From Andreprevotia sp. IGB-42 (GTDB taxonomy: Bacteria > Pseudomonadota > Gammaproteobacteria > Burkholderiales > Chitinibacteraceae), in the NCBI RefSeq assembly GCF_009848685.1, contig NZ_WXTX01000009.1, forward strand, positions 1 through 64,000: a stretch of DNA of 64,000 nucleotides, in the 5' to 3' direction. This document shows, piece after piece, positions 1-8,394 of the stretch. The notes under the pieces are model-generated. The model had not been told where the DNA came from, made no database searches, and worked only from the letters and a program-made list of their open reading frames with translations. Every line of letters starts with the position of its first letter. The stretch's first letter is position 1. The translations under genes were made by a program, and so were the position numbers.

Positions 1-527
1 CGGTGGCTATCCAGCTGGCCCATCATCTGGGCGCGCGGGTGGCCGCCACGGTGGGCAGTGCAGCCAAGGCCGATTTCTGCCGGCAGCTGGGCGCCGCGCT
101 GGTGATCAACTACCACGAGCAGGACTTTGCTGCCGCAGTGAAGGCCGCTGGCGGCGCTGACTTCATCCTGGACGGGGTGGGTGGCGACTATCTGCCGCGC
201 AACCAGCAATGCCTGAATGCCGATGGCCGCATGATCCTGATCGGCCTGCTGAACGGCAGCAAGGCAGAAATCAACTTGGGGCTGATGCTGGTAAAGCGCC
301 AGCAGATCCGTGGTTCCACCTTGCGGCCGCAAGCACTGGCGGTGAAGGCAGCGCTGGCGCATGCGTTGCGCAGCGAGATATTGCCGGCCTTGCTGGCCGG
401 AAAACTGGCCATCCATCTGGACTGTACCTTTGCGCTGGCCGATGCCCAGGCCGCGCACGATTACCTGCGCGCCAGCCACAATATCGGCAAGGTGGTGCTG
501 GATATCGGAGCCATGCCAAGCGGCTGA
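1..527 (+). CDS. Quinone oxidoreductase-like zinc-type dehydrogenase, 3' part
   Basis: This is the C-terminal part of a medium-chain dehydrogenase/reductase; the gene begins before the window. About 174 residues are visible, in a frame that is open from base 3. They begin inside the Rossmann fold (VAIQLAHHLGARVAATVGS), followed by the segment around INYHEQDF and the FILDGVGGDYL strand. This order is typical of NADPH:quinone oxidoreductases of the QOR/TP53I3 type, which reduce quinones or enals in the cytoplasm. The N-terminal half and therefore any zinc ligands cannot be seen, so the substrate is not assignable. The gene ends about 65 bp before a Fur-box-like palindrome. Confidence 0.85.
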   Translation, partial: VAIQLAHHLGARVAATVGSAAKADFCRQLGAALVINYHEQDFAAAVKAAGGADFILDGVGGDYLPRNQQCLNADGRMILIGLLNGSKAEINLGLMLVKRQQIRGSTLRPQALAVKAALAHALRSEILPALLAGKLAIHLDCTFALADAQAAHDYLRASHNIGKVVLDIGAMPSG

Positions 528-593
528 TTGACGCCCGATTCCAGTGCATGGAATCTCGCAAATTGCAGCAAAGACAAGTGCTTGCGAATCATT

Positions 594-608
594 TGATAAT
601 GATTATCA
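594..608. promoter_or_regulatory. Fur box (7-1-7 palindrome)
   Basis: TGATAATGATTATCA is a perfect 7-1-7 inverted repeat identical to the core Fur-binding consensus. It lies 60 bp upstream of the GTG start of the DUF2325 gene, where iron-loaded Fur would be expected to repress. No other start codon nearby competes for it. Binding is inferred from the sequence match. Confidence 0.8.
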
Positions 609-667
609 TTTGTGATGTAATGCTTTCCAACGAAGTCCACAACGGTGGGCCTGATAGGAGACTTGTC

Positions 668-991
668 GTGAATGCATATCTAGTCGGTGCCGATGTACTC
701 GGCAATATTCCGGATCTGCTGACCCAATATGGCATCAGCATCCACCAGCATGTGTCCGGCCGCCATGCTGCCCACCAGCGCAAACCCAAGAGCCTGGCAG
801 GGGTTGATCTCATCATCCTGTTCACGGATTTCCTGGGCCACAACGTGATGCGCCACTACCGCGAATTTGCCAACGAGCAGAACATCCGCTTCGTGGCCTG
901 CCGGCGCTCGGTCTGTTCGCTGTCGCAGTCGCTGGAAAAAATGTCGTGCCAGAAGGTTTGCGATACCTGCCCCAATCGCAAGCTGCACTGA
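668..991 (+). CDS. DUF2325 domain-containing protein
   Basis: This encodes a 107-residue cytoplasmic protein of the DUF2325 family, whose biochemical function is unknown. The start is GTG at 668 (MNAYLVGADVLGNIP), chosen because AGGAG at 656-660 sits seven bases upstream; an ATG-initiated longer frame has no support. The pattern ADVLGN...GISIHQHVSGR...LIILFTDFLGHN is the family core. The C-terminus carries CSLSQ and CQKVCDTCPNRK, so four cysteines are clustered in the last 30 residues, which could bind metal or be redox-active (inference). The upstream Fur box suggests expression under iron limitation. Confidence 0.8.
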   Translation: MNAYLVGADVLGNIPDLLTQYGISIHQHVSGRHAAHQRKPKSLAGVDLIILFTDFLGHNVMRHYREFANEQNIRFVACRRSVCSLSQSLEKMSCQKVCDTCPNRKLH

Positions 992-1160
992 TCCGCATTC
1001 CGGAGCGGGCCGGCAATGCTTGCCGCCGGCCTGTCTGCCAGCGTATTGGCAGCTGCGCTGCGCCAGCCGGTAAGAGGGTGAGCGTGCTGTGTTGCTGTGG
1101 CGCTGGATTGACGGTAACACACTGTTTAAGCAATGGTTTTTTAGTCCTTCACGCATTCAG

Positions 1161-1187
1161 GCCCGGCCGATCGCCGGGCTTTTTTTA
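1161..1187 (+). terminator. Rho-independent terminator
   Basis: The stem GCCCGGC/GCCGGGC (1161-1167 with 1173-1179) has a five-base loop and is followed by a run of eight T. It ends the DUF2325 transcript and insulates it from the flgB promoter 24 bp further on. Confidence 0.85.
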
Positions 1188-1210
1188 TGCCCGTTTTCTG
1201 CCTGATTGTA

Positions 1211-1226
1211 TGGCACGTTTCATGCT
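1211..1226 (+). promoter_or_regulatory. Sigma-54 (RpoN) promoter of flgB operon
   Basis: TGGCACGTTTCATGCT has the invariant GG (-24) and GC (-12) separated by exactly ten bases and a full TGGCACG -24 element. The flgB start codon is 45 bp downstream. RpoN promoters need an AAA+ activator; for flagella this would be an FlrC/FleQ-type protein, which is not in the window. Confidence 0.75.
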
Positions 1227-1270
1227 TTCCCTGATGCCAACAGTTGGAAAAGCAAAAACGGAGCAACACC

Positions 1271-1678
1271 ATGATCGGACAATTGAACAGCTACTTCAGC
1301 TCGCAGGAAGCCGCACTCAAGCTGCGCTCGGCGCGCCAGGAAGTGTTGTCCGCCAATATCGCCAATGCCGATACTCCCAGCTACAAGGCGCGTGACTTCG
1401 ATTTTGCCGTTGCATTCAAGGCGGCAACCGGCAGGCAACAGGCCCCGGCCATTGCCGCTACCGATCCGCGCCACCTGCAACCGAAAAGCAGCATGGTCGA
1501 TCCGTTTGCGCCGGAGTTGCTGTACCGCAATCCCAACCAGTCTTCCATCGACGGCAATACGGTCGAGATGGATAGCGAAATGCAGGCTTTTTCCGATAAC
1601 ACCATCCGCTACCAGGCAGCGCTCACCTTCATGACTCGTCGTATCGAGAGCATGAAAACCGCGTTGACCGGCCAGTAA
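1271..1678 (+). CDS. flgB: Flagellar basal-body rod protein FlgB
   Basis: Proximal rod subunit of the flagellar basal body, exported by the flagellar type III apparatus and assembled in the periplasm. The 135-residue product starts at ATG 1271 (MIGQLNSYFS), seven bases after a CGGAG ribosome-binding site; the longer frame to 1244 is unlikely. The rod signature ANIANADTPSYKARDFDF lies near residue 37. The C-terminal region DNTIRYQAALTFM is the usual helical rod-assembly segment. It is the first gene of the flgBCDEFGHI unit and follows the sigma-54 box directly. Confidence 0.96.
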   Translation: MIGQLNSYFSSQEAALKLRSARQEVLSANIANADTPSYKARDFDFAVAFKAATGRQQAPAIAATDPRHLQPKSSMVDPFAPELLYRNPNQSSIDGNTVEMDSEMQAFSDNTIRYQAALTFMTRRIESMKTALTGQ

Positions 1679-1692
1679 GCGAGGACTGATCC

Positions 1693-2103
1693 ATGTCGCT
1701 ATTCAAGGTTTTCGATATCGCTTCCAGTGCCATGAAGGCGCAATCGATGCGGCTGAACGTGGTGGCCAGCAATATGGCCAACGCCGAATCGGTCACCAGC
1801 TCCAACGGCCAGCCCTACCGCGCCAAGCAGGTGGTTTTCGAAGCCACGCCGATGGCAAATGACCCGCGCGCAGTGGGCGTGAAAGTGGCCCGCGTCTATG
1901 AAGACCAGGCGCCGCCCAAGCTGGTATATGACCCGAAAAACCCGCTGGCCGACGGCAATGGCTATATCGCCATGCCGAACGTCAACCCGGTTGAAGAAAT
2001 GACGAACATGATTTCCGCATCGCGGTCCTACCAGACCAACGTGGATGTGATGAACACCGCCAAGACCCTGCTGTTGCGTACCCTGCAGCTCGGTCAGGCT
2101 TGA
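1693..2103 (+). CDS. flgC: Flagellar basal-body rod protein FlgC
   Basis: Proximal rod subunit that co-assembles with FlgB, FlgF and FlgG. The 136-residue protein has the N-terminal rod signature [14 protein letters not shown] near residue 24 and the C-terminal heptad-like helix [19 protein letters not shown]. Both ends are needed to form the coiled assembly domain. Length matches the family (about 134-138). It begins 14 bp after flgB, with GAGGA upstream of the ATG, so it is translated from the same message. Confidence 0.97.
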   Translation: MSLFKVFDIASSAMKAQSMRLNVVASNMANAESVTSSNGQPYRAKQVVFEATPMANDPRAVGVKVARVYEDQAPPKLVYDPKNPLADGNGYIAMPNVNPVEEMTNMISASRSYQTNVDVMNTAKTLLLRTLQLGQA

Positions 2104-2119
2104 TTGAGGAGGCTCCACC

Positions 2120-2797
2120 ATGGCAACAACCAATGGCGTCGGCAGCAGTTTTGACTACTCGGCACTGAATGCAAAGGCCACCACCAGCAAGAGTGCAACC
2201 GAGGAGCAGGGCGACCGCTTCATGAAGCTGCTGGTCAAGCAGCTGCAAAGCCAAGACCCGATGAACCCGATGGACAACGCGCAGTTCACCAGCCAGATGG
2301 CGCAGGTGAATACCGTGACCGGCATCGAAAAACTCAATACCACCATGGCCAGCCTGCTGTCCGCCTATGGCACCACGCAAAGCATGCAGGCCGCCAGCCT
2401 GATCGGCAAACAGGTGCTGGCCGACGGCAAGGTGATGGAATACAGCGGCAGCGGCGATGCGCAAGGCGGCTTTGTTACCGTGCCTGCCGGCGTGAATACC
2501 GTGCAGGTGCGCATCACCTCCAGCACCGGCGAGCTGGTCGACCAGATCCAGATGACGGTGAGCGGCAAGGGCGAGCTGCCGTTGACCTGGGACGGCAAGA
2601 ACGGTGATGGCGTGCAGATGCCCAAGGGCTCCTACATGATCACCGCCGCAGGCGCCGATGCAGATGGCAAGGTTGTTGCTTTGGATACCAAGACCTGGCA
2701 ACAGGCGACCAGTGTGATGTTTGATGCCAGCGGCCCCAAGGTGTTGCTGGCATCGGGCGAAAAGGTCGATTTCAGCAAGATCACGCAAGTCAAGTAA
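2120..2797 (+). CDS. flgD: Flagellar hook cap/assembly protein FlgD
   Basis: FlgD caps the growing hook and promotes FlgE polymerisation, and leaves when the hook is finished. The 225-residue protein has the conserved N-terminal block LLVKQLQSQDPMNPMDNAQF near residue 36 and a C-terminal FlgD Ig-like/tudor region (PLTWDGKNGDGVQMPKGSYM). A strong GAGGAGG ribosome-binding site precedes the ATG. The 71-bp gap to flgE contains a small GCCGGC-ATA-GCCGGC hairpin (about 2830-2844), a possible mRNA processing or stability element. Confidence 0.97.
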   Translation: MATTNGVGSSFDYSALNAKATTSKSATEEQGDRFMKLLVKQLQSQDPMNPMDNAQFTSQMAQVNTVTGIEKLNTTMASLLSAYGTTQSMQAASLIGKQVLADGKVMEYSGSGDAQGGFVTVPAGVNTVQVRITSSTGELVDQIQMTVSGKGELPLTWDGKNGDGVQMPKGSYMITAAGADADGKVVALDTKTWQQATSVMFDASGPKVLLASGEKVDFSKITQVK

Positions 2798-2868
2798 CCG
2801 GATCTGCGGCGTCGCAAGGCGCCAGATCTGGCCGGCATAGCCGGCAATAATTGCCCCGGGAGGCAAAA

Positions 2869-4209
2869 ATGGGTTTCCAGCAAGGTTTGAGCGGCCTGAA
2901 CGCCTCATCGAAGAATCTCGATGTCATCGGCAACAACATCGCGAACTCCAGCACCGTCGGTTTCAAGAATTCGCGCGCCGAGTTTGCCGATATCTATGCC
3001 TCCAGCTTTGCCAGCTCCAGCACCATCGCCGGTATCGGCGTGCGGGTGTCCAACATTGCGCAACAGTTCTCGCAGGGCAATATCAGCACCACCAACAATG
3101 CACTGGATGTGGCCATCGTCGGCAACGGCTTCTACCGCGTGGAAGACAAGGCCGGCAACATTTCGTACACCCGTAACGGCCAGTTCCAGGTCGACCGCGA
3201 AGGCTATATCAACAACAACGGTCAGTACCTGACTGGCTGGACCACTGATCCCAATAGCGGTTTGCTAATCAAGGGGGGTATTCCGAAGCCGTTGCAGCTG
3301 ACCGTCGGCAATATCGGTGCACGCGCCACCGGCGGTTCCGGTAGCAGCAATGCCGGTATCCAGATGGTGATCAACGTCGACGCTGCCAAGCCGATTCTCG
3401 ATCGCACTGCGCCGCCCACCGGCGTGGGCCCGCTGTCGATCACGGACCCGACCACCTATACCCATTCCACCTCGGCCACCGTATACGACGCGCAAGGCGT
3501 ATCGCATTCGCTGACCTATTACTTCACCAAGGTCGATACCAACAAGTGGGAGCTGCAGACCAGCTTTGACGGCGCCGCACCGGTGCCGGCCGACCCGACC
3601 CAGACACTGGGCACTGCACCGAACGCCACGCCGACGCAGGGTTACCTGTACTTCGACGGCAACGGCAAGCTGCTGTCCGCTACCAGCACACCGGCTGCAC
3701 CGGCCGATGCGGTTGCCACATTCAACTATTCAACCACGCTGGTTGCACCCAACGGGGCCACCAGCCCGTTCACTTTCAATGTGAACTTCGCCAAGTCCAC
3801 GCAGTTCGGCAGCGACTTCGGCGTGAACTCGATCAACCAGGACGGTTACGCCGACGGCCGCCTGACCGGCCTGTCGATTGCCAAGGACGGCACCATCCAG
3901 GGTAACTATTCCAATGGCCAGACCAAGACAGTCGGCCAACTGGTGCTGGCCAATTTCCCCAATAACCAGGGCCTGCAACCGCTGGGCGACAACCGCTGGG
4001 CGCAGAGCTATGCATCCGGTGAGCCGCGCGTGGGCGATCCGGGCACGTCCGATCTTGGCTCGCTGCAGTCGGCATCGCTGGAAGATTCCAACGTCGACCT
4101 GACGGCGGAGCTGGTGAACCTGATCACTGCGCAGCGCAACTACCAAGCCAACGCGCAGACTATCAAGGCGCAGGATCAGATCCTGCAGACCCTGGTCAGC
4201 CTGCGTTGA
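2869..4209 (+). CDS. flgE: Flagellar hook protein FlgE
   Basis: FlgE is the hook filament subunit, the universal joint between rod and flagellin filament. The 446-residue product starts at ATG 2869 (MGFQQGLSGLNASSKNLD), behind the GGGAGG site at 2858-2863; an in-frame upstream start at 2851 is not preferred. The N-terminal signature NNIANSSTVGFKNSRAEF and the C-terminal QRNYQANAQTIKAQDQILQT are the two halves of the D0 domain. The central 150-320 region is the variable, surface-exposed D2-like part, rich in Thr, Pro and Ala. Confidence 0.97.
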   Translation: MGFQQGLSGLNASSKNLDVIGNNIANSSTVGFKNSRAEFADIYASSFASSSTIAGIGVRVSNIAQQFSQGNISTTNNALDVAIVGNGFYRVEDKAGNISYTRNGQFQVDREGYINNNGQYLTGWTTDPNSGLLIKGGIPKPLQLTVGNIGARATGGSGSSNAGIQMVINVDAAKPILDRTAPPTGVGPLSITDPTTYTHSTSATVYDAQGVSHSLTYYFTKVDTNKWELQTSFDGAAPVPADPTQTLGTAPNATPTQGYLYFDGNGKLLSATSTPAAPADAVATFNYSTTLVAPNGATSPFTFNVNFAKSTQFGSDFGVNSINQDGYADGRLTGLSIAKDGTIQGNYSNGQTKTVGQLVLANFPNNQGLQPLGDNRWAQSYASGEPRVGDPGTSDLGSLQSASLEDSNVDLTAELVNLITAQRNYQANAQTIKAQDQILQTLVSLR

Positions 4210-4240
4210 TCGAAACGACCGGCAAAGCGGATAAAAACTG

Positions 4241-4978
4241 ATGGATCGCTTGATATACACCGCCATGAGCGGCGCCAAACACACGATGCTGCGCGAAGCG
4301 ACAGTGGCCAACAATCTGGCCAATGCCGCCACGCCAGGCTTCCGTGCCGAGCTGGCCGCGTTCCGCGCGGTGCCGGCACTGGGCGGCAGCGGCATGCCGA
4401 CGCGCGCCTTCGTGGTAGAGCAAAGCACCGGTTCCGACCTGTCGCCTGGCATCCTGCAGGCAACCGGCCGCGATCTGGATGTGGCAGTGAATGGCGATGG
4501 CTGGCTGACGGTACAAACCCCGACCGGCGAAGCGTATACCCGCAATGGGGGTTTCGAGATCGATGCAACGGGCTTGTTGAAAACCCGCAACGGCTTGGTG
4601 GTGCAGGGCGAGAACGGCCCGCTCACCATCCCGGAAAACAATCGCATCTCGATTTCCCAGGATGGCACCGTCACCGGCACCGACCTTTCCAATCCCTCGC
4701 AATCGGTCGAGATCGGCCGGCTCAAGCTGGTGAATCCGGCAGCGCAGAATGTCGAGAAAGGTTACGACGGCCTGTTCCGCCTGAAAAGCGGCGACCCGGC
4801 ACCGGTGGCCACCGATGTGAAGCTGGCTGGCGGCATGCTGGAAACCAGCAATGTGAATACCGTCGATCAATTGGTGACCATGGTTTCTGCCCAGCGCCAA
4901 TACGACTTCCAGATCAAACTGCTGCAGACTGCGGATCAGAACGCCCGCTCGGCTGCGCAGCTGATGACTTTCAACTGA
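4241..4978 (+). CDS. flgF: Flagellar basal-body rod protein FlgF
   Basis: Proximal rod protein of 245 residues. MDRLIYTAMSGAKHTMLR is a typical FlgF N-terminus, followed by NNLANAATPGFRAELAAFRA. The C-terminal rod helix VSAQRQYDFQIKLLQTADQNA is complete. It lies 31 bp after flgE and 20 bp before flgG. The protein joins FlgB/FlgC to the distal rod protein FlgG. Confidence 0.97.
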   Translation: MDRLIYTAMSGAKHTMLREATVANNLANAATPGFRAELAAFRAVPALGGSGMPTRAFVVEQSTGSDLSPGILQATGRDLDVAVNGDGWLTVQTPTGEAYTRNGGFEIDATGLLKTRNGLVVQGENGPLTIPENNRISISQDGTVTGTDLSNPSQSVEIGRLKLVNPAAQNVEKGYDGLFRLKSGDPAPVATDVKLAGGMLETSNVNTVDQLVTMVSAQRQYDFQIKLLQTADQNARSAAQLMTFN

Positions 4979-4998
4979 TTGAGTAGGGAAGCGACGCC

Positions 4999-5784
4999 AT
5001 GATGCGCTCCTTGTGGATTGCCAAGACCGGCATGGACGCGATGCAGACGAACATCGACGTCATCTCGCACAACCTCGCCAACGTCAGTACCAATGGCTAC
5101 AAGCGTGAACGCCCGGTCTTCGAAGACCTGCTGTACCAGAACCTGCGCCAGCCCGGCGGCGCCACCAGCCAGACCACCCAGATGCCGACCGGCCTGCAGC
5201 TGGGTACCGGCGTGCGCACGGTGGCCACTTCGCGCATCCATCTGCAGGGCAACCTGCAGTTGACCGATGGTTCGCTGGATATGGCAGTGAATGGCGAGGG
5301 CTTCTTCCAGATTGCCCTGCCGGATGGCACCACCTCCTACACCCGCGATGGCTCGTTCCAGGTGGATAGTCAGGGCAATGTGGTGACCAGCAGCGGCTAT
5401 GCGCTGCAACCGGCGCTGCAGGTGCCGGCCGGTACCACCAAGGTGACGGTGGGCAAGGATGGCACGGTCAGTGCCATCCTCAACAGCGATGCGGCGGCGC
5501 CGGTACAACTTGGCGCCATCCAGCTGGCCACCTTCATCAACCCGCCCGGTCTGCAGTCGATCGGCGAGAACATGTACCTGGAAACCGCTGCGTCGGGCGC
5601 GCCTACCGTCGGCACCCCGGGGACCAACGGCCTGGGGGCGATCAACCAGGGTTACGTTGAAACTTCCAACGTCAATGTGACTGAGGAGTTGATCAACATG
5701 ATCCAGGCGCAACGCGCGTTTGAAATCAATTCGCGTTCCATCCAGGCATCCGACCAGATGCTGCAGAAACTGACGCAACTGTGA
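4999..5784 (+). CDS. flgG: Flagellar distal rod protein FlgG
   Basis: Distal rod subunit, 261 residues from ATG 4999; a second ATG directly follows, but the first aligns with the usual MI(R/S)SLWIAKTG start. The rod signature [20 protein letters not shown] and the C-terminal [20 protein letters not shown] are intact. The length matches the family (260). It is nine bases from flgH, consistent with an operon in which rod genes precede ring genes. Confidence 0.97.
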   Translation: MMRSLWIAKTGMDAMQTNIDVISHNLANVSTNGYKRERPVFEDLLYQNLRQPGGATSQTTQMPTGLQLGTGVRTVATSRIHLQGNLQLTDGSLDMAVNGEGFFQIALPDGTTSYTRDGSFQVDSQGNVVTSSGYALQPALQVPAGTTKVTVGKDGTVSAILNSDAAAPVQLGAIQLATFINPPGLQSIGENMYLETAASGAPTVGTPGTNGLGAINQGYVETSNVNVTEELINMIQAQRAFEINSRSIQASDQMLQKLTQL

Positions 5785-5793
5785 GCTGAAGCC

Positions 5794-6477
5794 ATGAACT
5801 GCCTGCGTATTGCTGTCTCCATTTCGCTGATCTCGCTGCTGGCTGCGTGTGCCAACCCGCCCAGCGTGGTGACTGGCCCCATCACGGCCAAACCGCAACC
5901 GCAGCTCGTCAGCAATGAAAACCCCGGCGCGATCTACCAGGCCAATTCGGCACGCTTGCTGTTCGAAGAACGCACGGCCAAGTTCATTGGCGATATCCTG
6001 ACCATCACCATCGAGGAAACGCTGGCCGCCAGCAACAAGAGCGACAACGCGGCCAACCGCACCGGCAGCCTCGCTTACCAGACCACCGGCAATTTGCCCA
6101 TCATTCCCAAGCAGCTGGAAAAGTTCATCACGACCAGTGATGCCAGCGTGGGCTTCAGCGGCAACAATGACATGAAAGGCACCGGTGCCACCAACAACAC
6201 CAATACCTTCAGGGGCAGCATCACGGTGACCGTGGTGGACAGGCTCGCCAACGGTAATCTGGTGGTGGGTGGTGACAAGCAGATCGCCGTCAACAACCAG
6301 GTGAACATGCTGCGCTTCACCGGCGTGATCAACCCGAACGATATCAAGGCCGGCAACGTGATTTCCTCCACCAAGGTGGCGGATGCACGCATCGAGCAGA
6401 CAGGCGTGGGCGCCATTGCCGATGCCACTACCATGGGCTGGATGCAGCGTTTTTTCCTGAACGTGCTGCCGTTCTGA
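5794..6477 (+). CDS. flgH: Flagellar L-ring lipoprotein FlgH
   Basis: FlgH forms the outer-membrane L ring, the bushing through which the rod passes. The 227-residue precursor has a signal peptide ending in a lipobox LLAAC with lipidated Cys19. Conserved motifs include NLVVGGDKQIAVNNQ and the FSGV/FTGVINP-type strand RFTGVINPNDI. It follows flgG by nine bases and is followed by flgI, the P-ring gene. Confidence 0.96.
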   Translation: MNCLRIAVSISLISLLAACANPPSVVTGPITAKPQPQLVSNENPGAIYQANSARLLFEERTAKFIGDILTITIEETLAASNKSDNAANRTGSLAYQTTGNLPIIPKQLEKFITTSDASVGFSGNNDMKGTGATNNTNTFRGSITVTVVDRLANGNLVVGGDKQIAVNNQVNMLRFTGVINPNDIKAGNVISSTKVADARIEQTGVGAIADATTMGWMQRFFLNVLPF

Positions 6478-6519
6478 ATCATGCGTGACCTGTTGTTGCA
6501 GGCCGCGCGGAGTCTTCCA

Positions 6520-7611
6520 ATGCGTTATTTGTTGGCCCTGTTGATCTGTCTGGGCGCCGCCTCTGCCACGCATGCCGAAAAATTGCGCGAGCTGGCCAAT
6601 GTATCCGGCGTGCGGCCCAACCAGCTGGTGGGCTATGGCTTGGTGGTCGGCCTTGATGGCAGTGGTGACCAGACCACGCAAACGCCATTCACCGTGCAGT
6701 CCATCGTCAACCTGCTGGGCAACGTGGGCATCCAGGTACCCAATGCCAATAACTTGCAGCTCAAGAACGTGGCCGCAGTCACCGTGACCGCCACCTTGCC
6801 GGCGTTTGCACGGCCGGGCCAGTTGATCGACGTGACCGTTTCGTCGATCGGCAATGCCAAGTCGCTACGTGGCGGTACGCTGATCCTGGCCCCGCTCAAG
6901 GGCGCGGATAACCAGATCTACGCAATGGCGCAGGGCAATATGGTGGTGGCGGGCGCCGGCGCTTCCGCCGCAGGTTCCAGCGTGCAGGTCAACCAACTGG
7001 CTACCGGCCGCATCCCCAATGGCGCCACAGTGGAAAAAGCCGTACCCAATGGCATGAACAACAGCGAATTCGTGCAGCTGGAGCTGCTGCAGACCGATTT
7101 CACCACTGCCAGCCGCGTGGTCAATGCCATCAACGGGGTATTCGGTCCGGTTGCTGCGGCGCTCGATGGCCGCGTGGTGCAGGTGCGTGCGCCACAAGAC
7201 CCGAACATGCGCGTGACCTTCATCGCCCGGCTGGAAGGCATCGACGTGACGCCGGCCACTGCATCGCCCAAGGTGATCATCAATGCGCGCACCGGTTCCA
7301 TCGTGATGAACCAGGCTGTCGAGCTCGATTCGTGCGCCATTTCGCATGGCAACCTTACCATCACCATCAATGCCAACAACCAGGTAGCGCAGCCCAATGC
7401 GCTGGCCAACGGCCGGACGGCGCCAGTGCAGAATGCCGATATCCAGATCGCTGCCGACAAGGGGCCGATAGCCAGGCTGCCCAAGGCATCCAACCTGCGG
7501 GACGTGGTGCGCGCGCTGAACGCGGTGGGCGCCACCCCGCAGGATTTGCTGGCGATCTTGCAGGCCATGAAATCGGCCGGAGCGCTGAAGGCAGAGCTGG
7601 AGATCATCTGA
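6520..7611 (+). CDS. flgI: Flagellar P-ring protein FlgI
   Basis: Periplasmic P-ring subunit, normally secreted by Sec and assembled with the help of FlgA. The start is taken as ATG 6520 (MRYLLALLICLG), because GGAG at 6509-6512 is seven bases upstream and a clean signal peptide ending ATHA-EKL follows. The in-frame ATG at 6481 has no ribosome-binding site. The mature protein shows the hallmark VRPNQLVGYGLVVGLDGSGD followed by TPFTVQSI. It is the last gene of the first flagellar unit; a terminator lies 45 bp downstream. No flgA is seen in the window. Confidence 0.95.
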   Translation: MRYLLALLICLGAASATHAEKLRELANVSGVRPNQLVGYGLVVGLDGSGDQTTQTPFTVQSIVNLLGNVGIQVPNANNLQLKNVAAVTVTATLPAFARPGQLIDVTVSSIGNAKSLRGGTLILAPLKGADNQIYAMAQGNMVVAGAGASAAGSSVQVNQLATGRIPNGATVEKAVPNGMNNSEFVQLELLQTDFTTASRVVNAINGVFGPVAAALDGRVVQVRAPQDPNMRVTFIARLEGIDVTPATASPKVIINARTGSIVMNQAVELDSCAISHGNLTITINANNQVAQPNALANGRTAPVQNADIQIAADKGPIARLPKASNLRDVVRALNAVGATPQDLLAILQAMKSAGALKAELEII

Positions 7612-7655
7612 TCGTTGCTTGTCTACGCTGCTGCGGCATGCAGCCCGTCAAACAG

Positions 7656-7685
7656 AAAAGGCGACCCGCGGGTCGCCTTTTTTGC
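7656..7685. terminator. Bidirectional terminator after flgI
   Basis: AAAAGGCGACCC-GC-GGGTCGCCTTTTTT is a near-perfect inverted repeat with A and T tracts on both sides. It ends flgI on the plus strand and the anti-sigma gene on the minus strand. Confidence 0.9.
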
Positions 7686-7700
7686 CGGCTATAGCCAGCG

Positions 7701-8384
7701 CTACATCGCCAGCAGCTTGCCCGAGTACAGCACCGGCCCGGTGGGCTGACCGGTCCGTGAGCCGCCTTTGGGCTCCAGGCTGATGGCCAGCGCCGGCACA
7801 TTGGCGATGCGCTGCGCGGTTGCGGTCAGTTCAGTTTTCGCAGTGCTGCCCACCACGCCCAGTGATTGCGGCTTGCCGCCTTCCGGTAGTGCCCACAGTT
7901 CCAGATCACGATCGCTTGGCGTGGTGCTGCTTACCGGCAGCACGCGAAGCTTGCCGGTGACATCCACTGCGCTGACCACCATGGCCACCTGTGACGATTT
8001 GTCCTGCAGCACCGCCACGTATTGCACCTCCGGTGGGCGGTTGGCGAGCTGCACATTCACGGCCACCAGCACCAGCGCCGCGGTGGCCATGCCGCCGGCC
8101 AGCGCGCGCCACAGTGCCAGCCCGTGCCAGCTCCAAGGCGACGGGGCCGGGCGCATTGCGCGCACCTGCGCCGAGATGCGCCGCCAGATGCTGCGCGGCG
8201 GTTGCACCGGTTCCACCGCTTCGTTCAGCGGCGCCAAGCGTGCTTCCCATTCCGCTACCGTGCGGCGCAGCGCGGCATCGGCCACCATCAGCCTCTCGAA
8301 GCGCTGGCGCGCGCGGCCGCGCAAGGTGCCCAGTGCATAGGCTGCGGCGAGTCTTTCCTGCAGTTCCGGTTTGCGATAATTCAT
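7701..8384 (-). CDS. Anti-sigma factor, RskA-type
   Basis: A 227-residue membrane anti-sigma factor predicted to bind the ECF sigma factor encoded just upstream. The N-terminal 80 residues (ELQERLAAAYALGTLRGRAR) form the helical sigma-binding region. One transmembrane segment lies near residues 92-115 (LWRALAGGMATAALVLVAV). The periplasmic part has the RskA/anti-sigma-K pattern DRDLELWALPEGGKPQSLGV. No cupin or Zn-finger metal ligands of the ChrR type are visible. It begins 10 bp after the sigma-factor stop, so the two are one operon. Confidence 0.88.
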   Translation of the reverse strand: MNYRKPELQERLAAAYALGTLRGRARQRFERLMVADAALRRTVAEWEARLAPLNEAVEPVQPPRSIWRRISAQVRAMRPAPSPWSWHGLALWRALAGGMATAALVLVAVNVQLANRPPEVQYVAVLQDKSSQVAMVVSAVDVTGKLRVLPVSSTTPSDRDLELWALPEGGKPQSLGVVGSTAKTELTATAQRIANVPALAISLEPKGGSRTGQPTGPVLYSGKLLAM

Positions 8385-8394
8385 GTTGTTTTCC

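Noticed and set aside
4936-6681. 581-codon minus-strand open frame
   Set aside because: Antisense to flgG and flgH, which are complete. No motif is visible.
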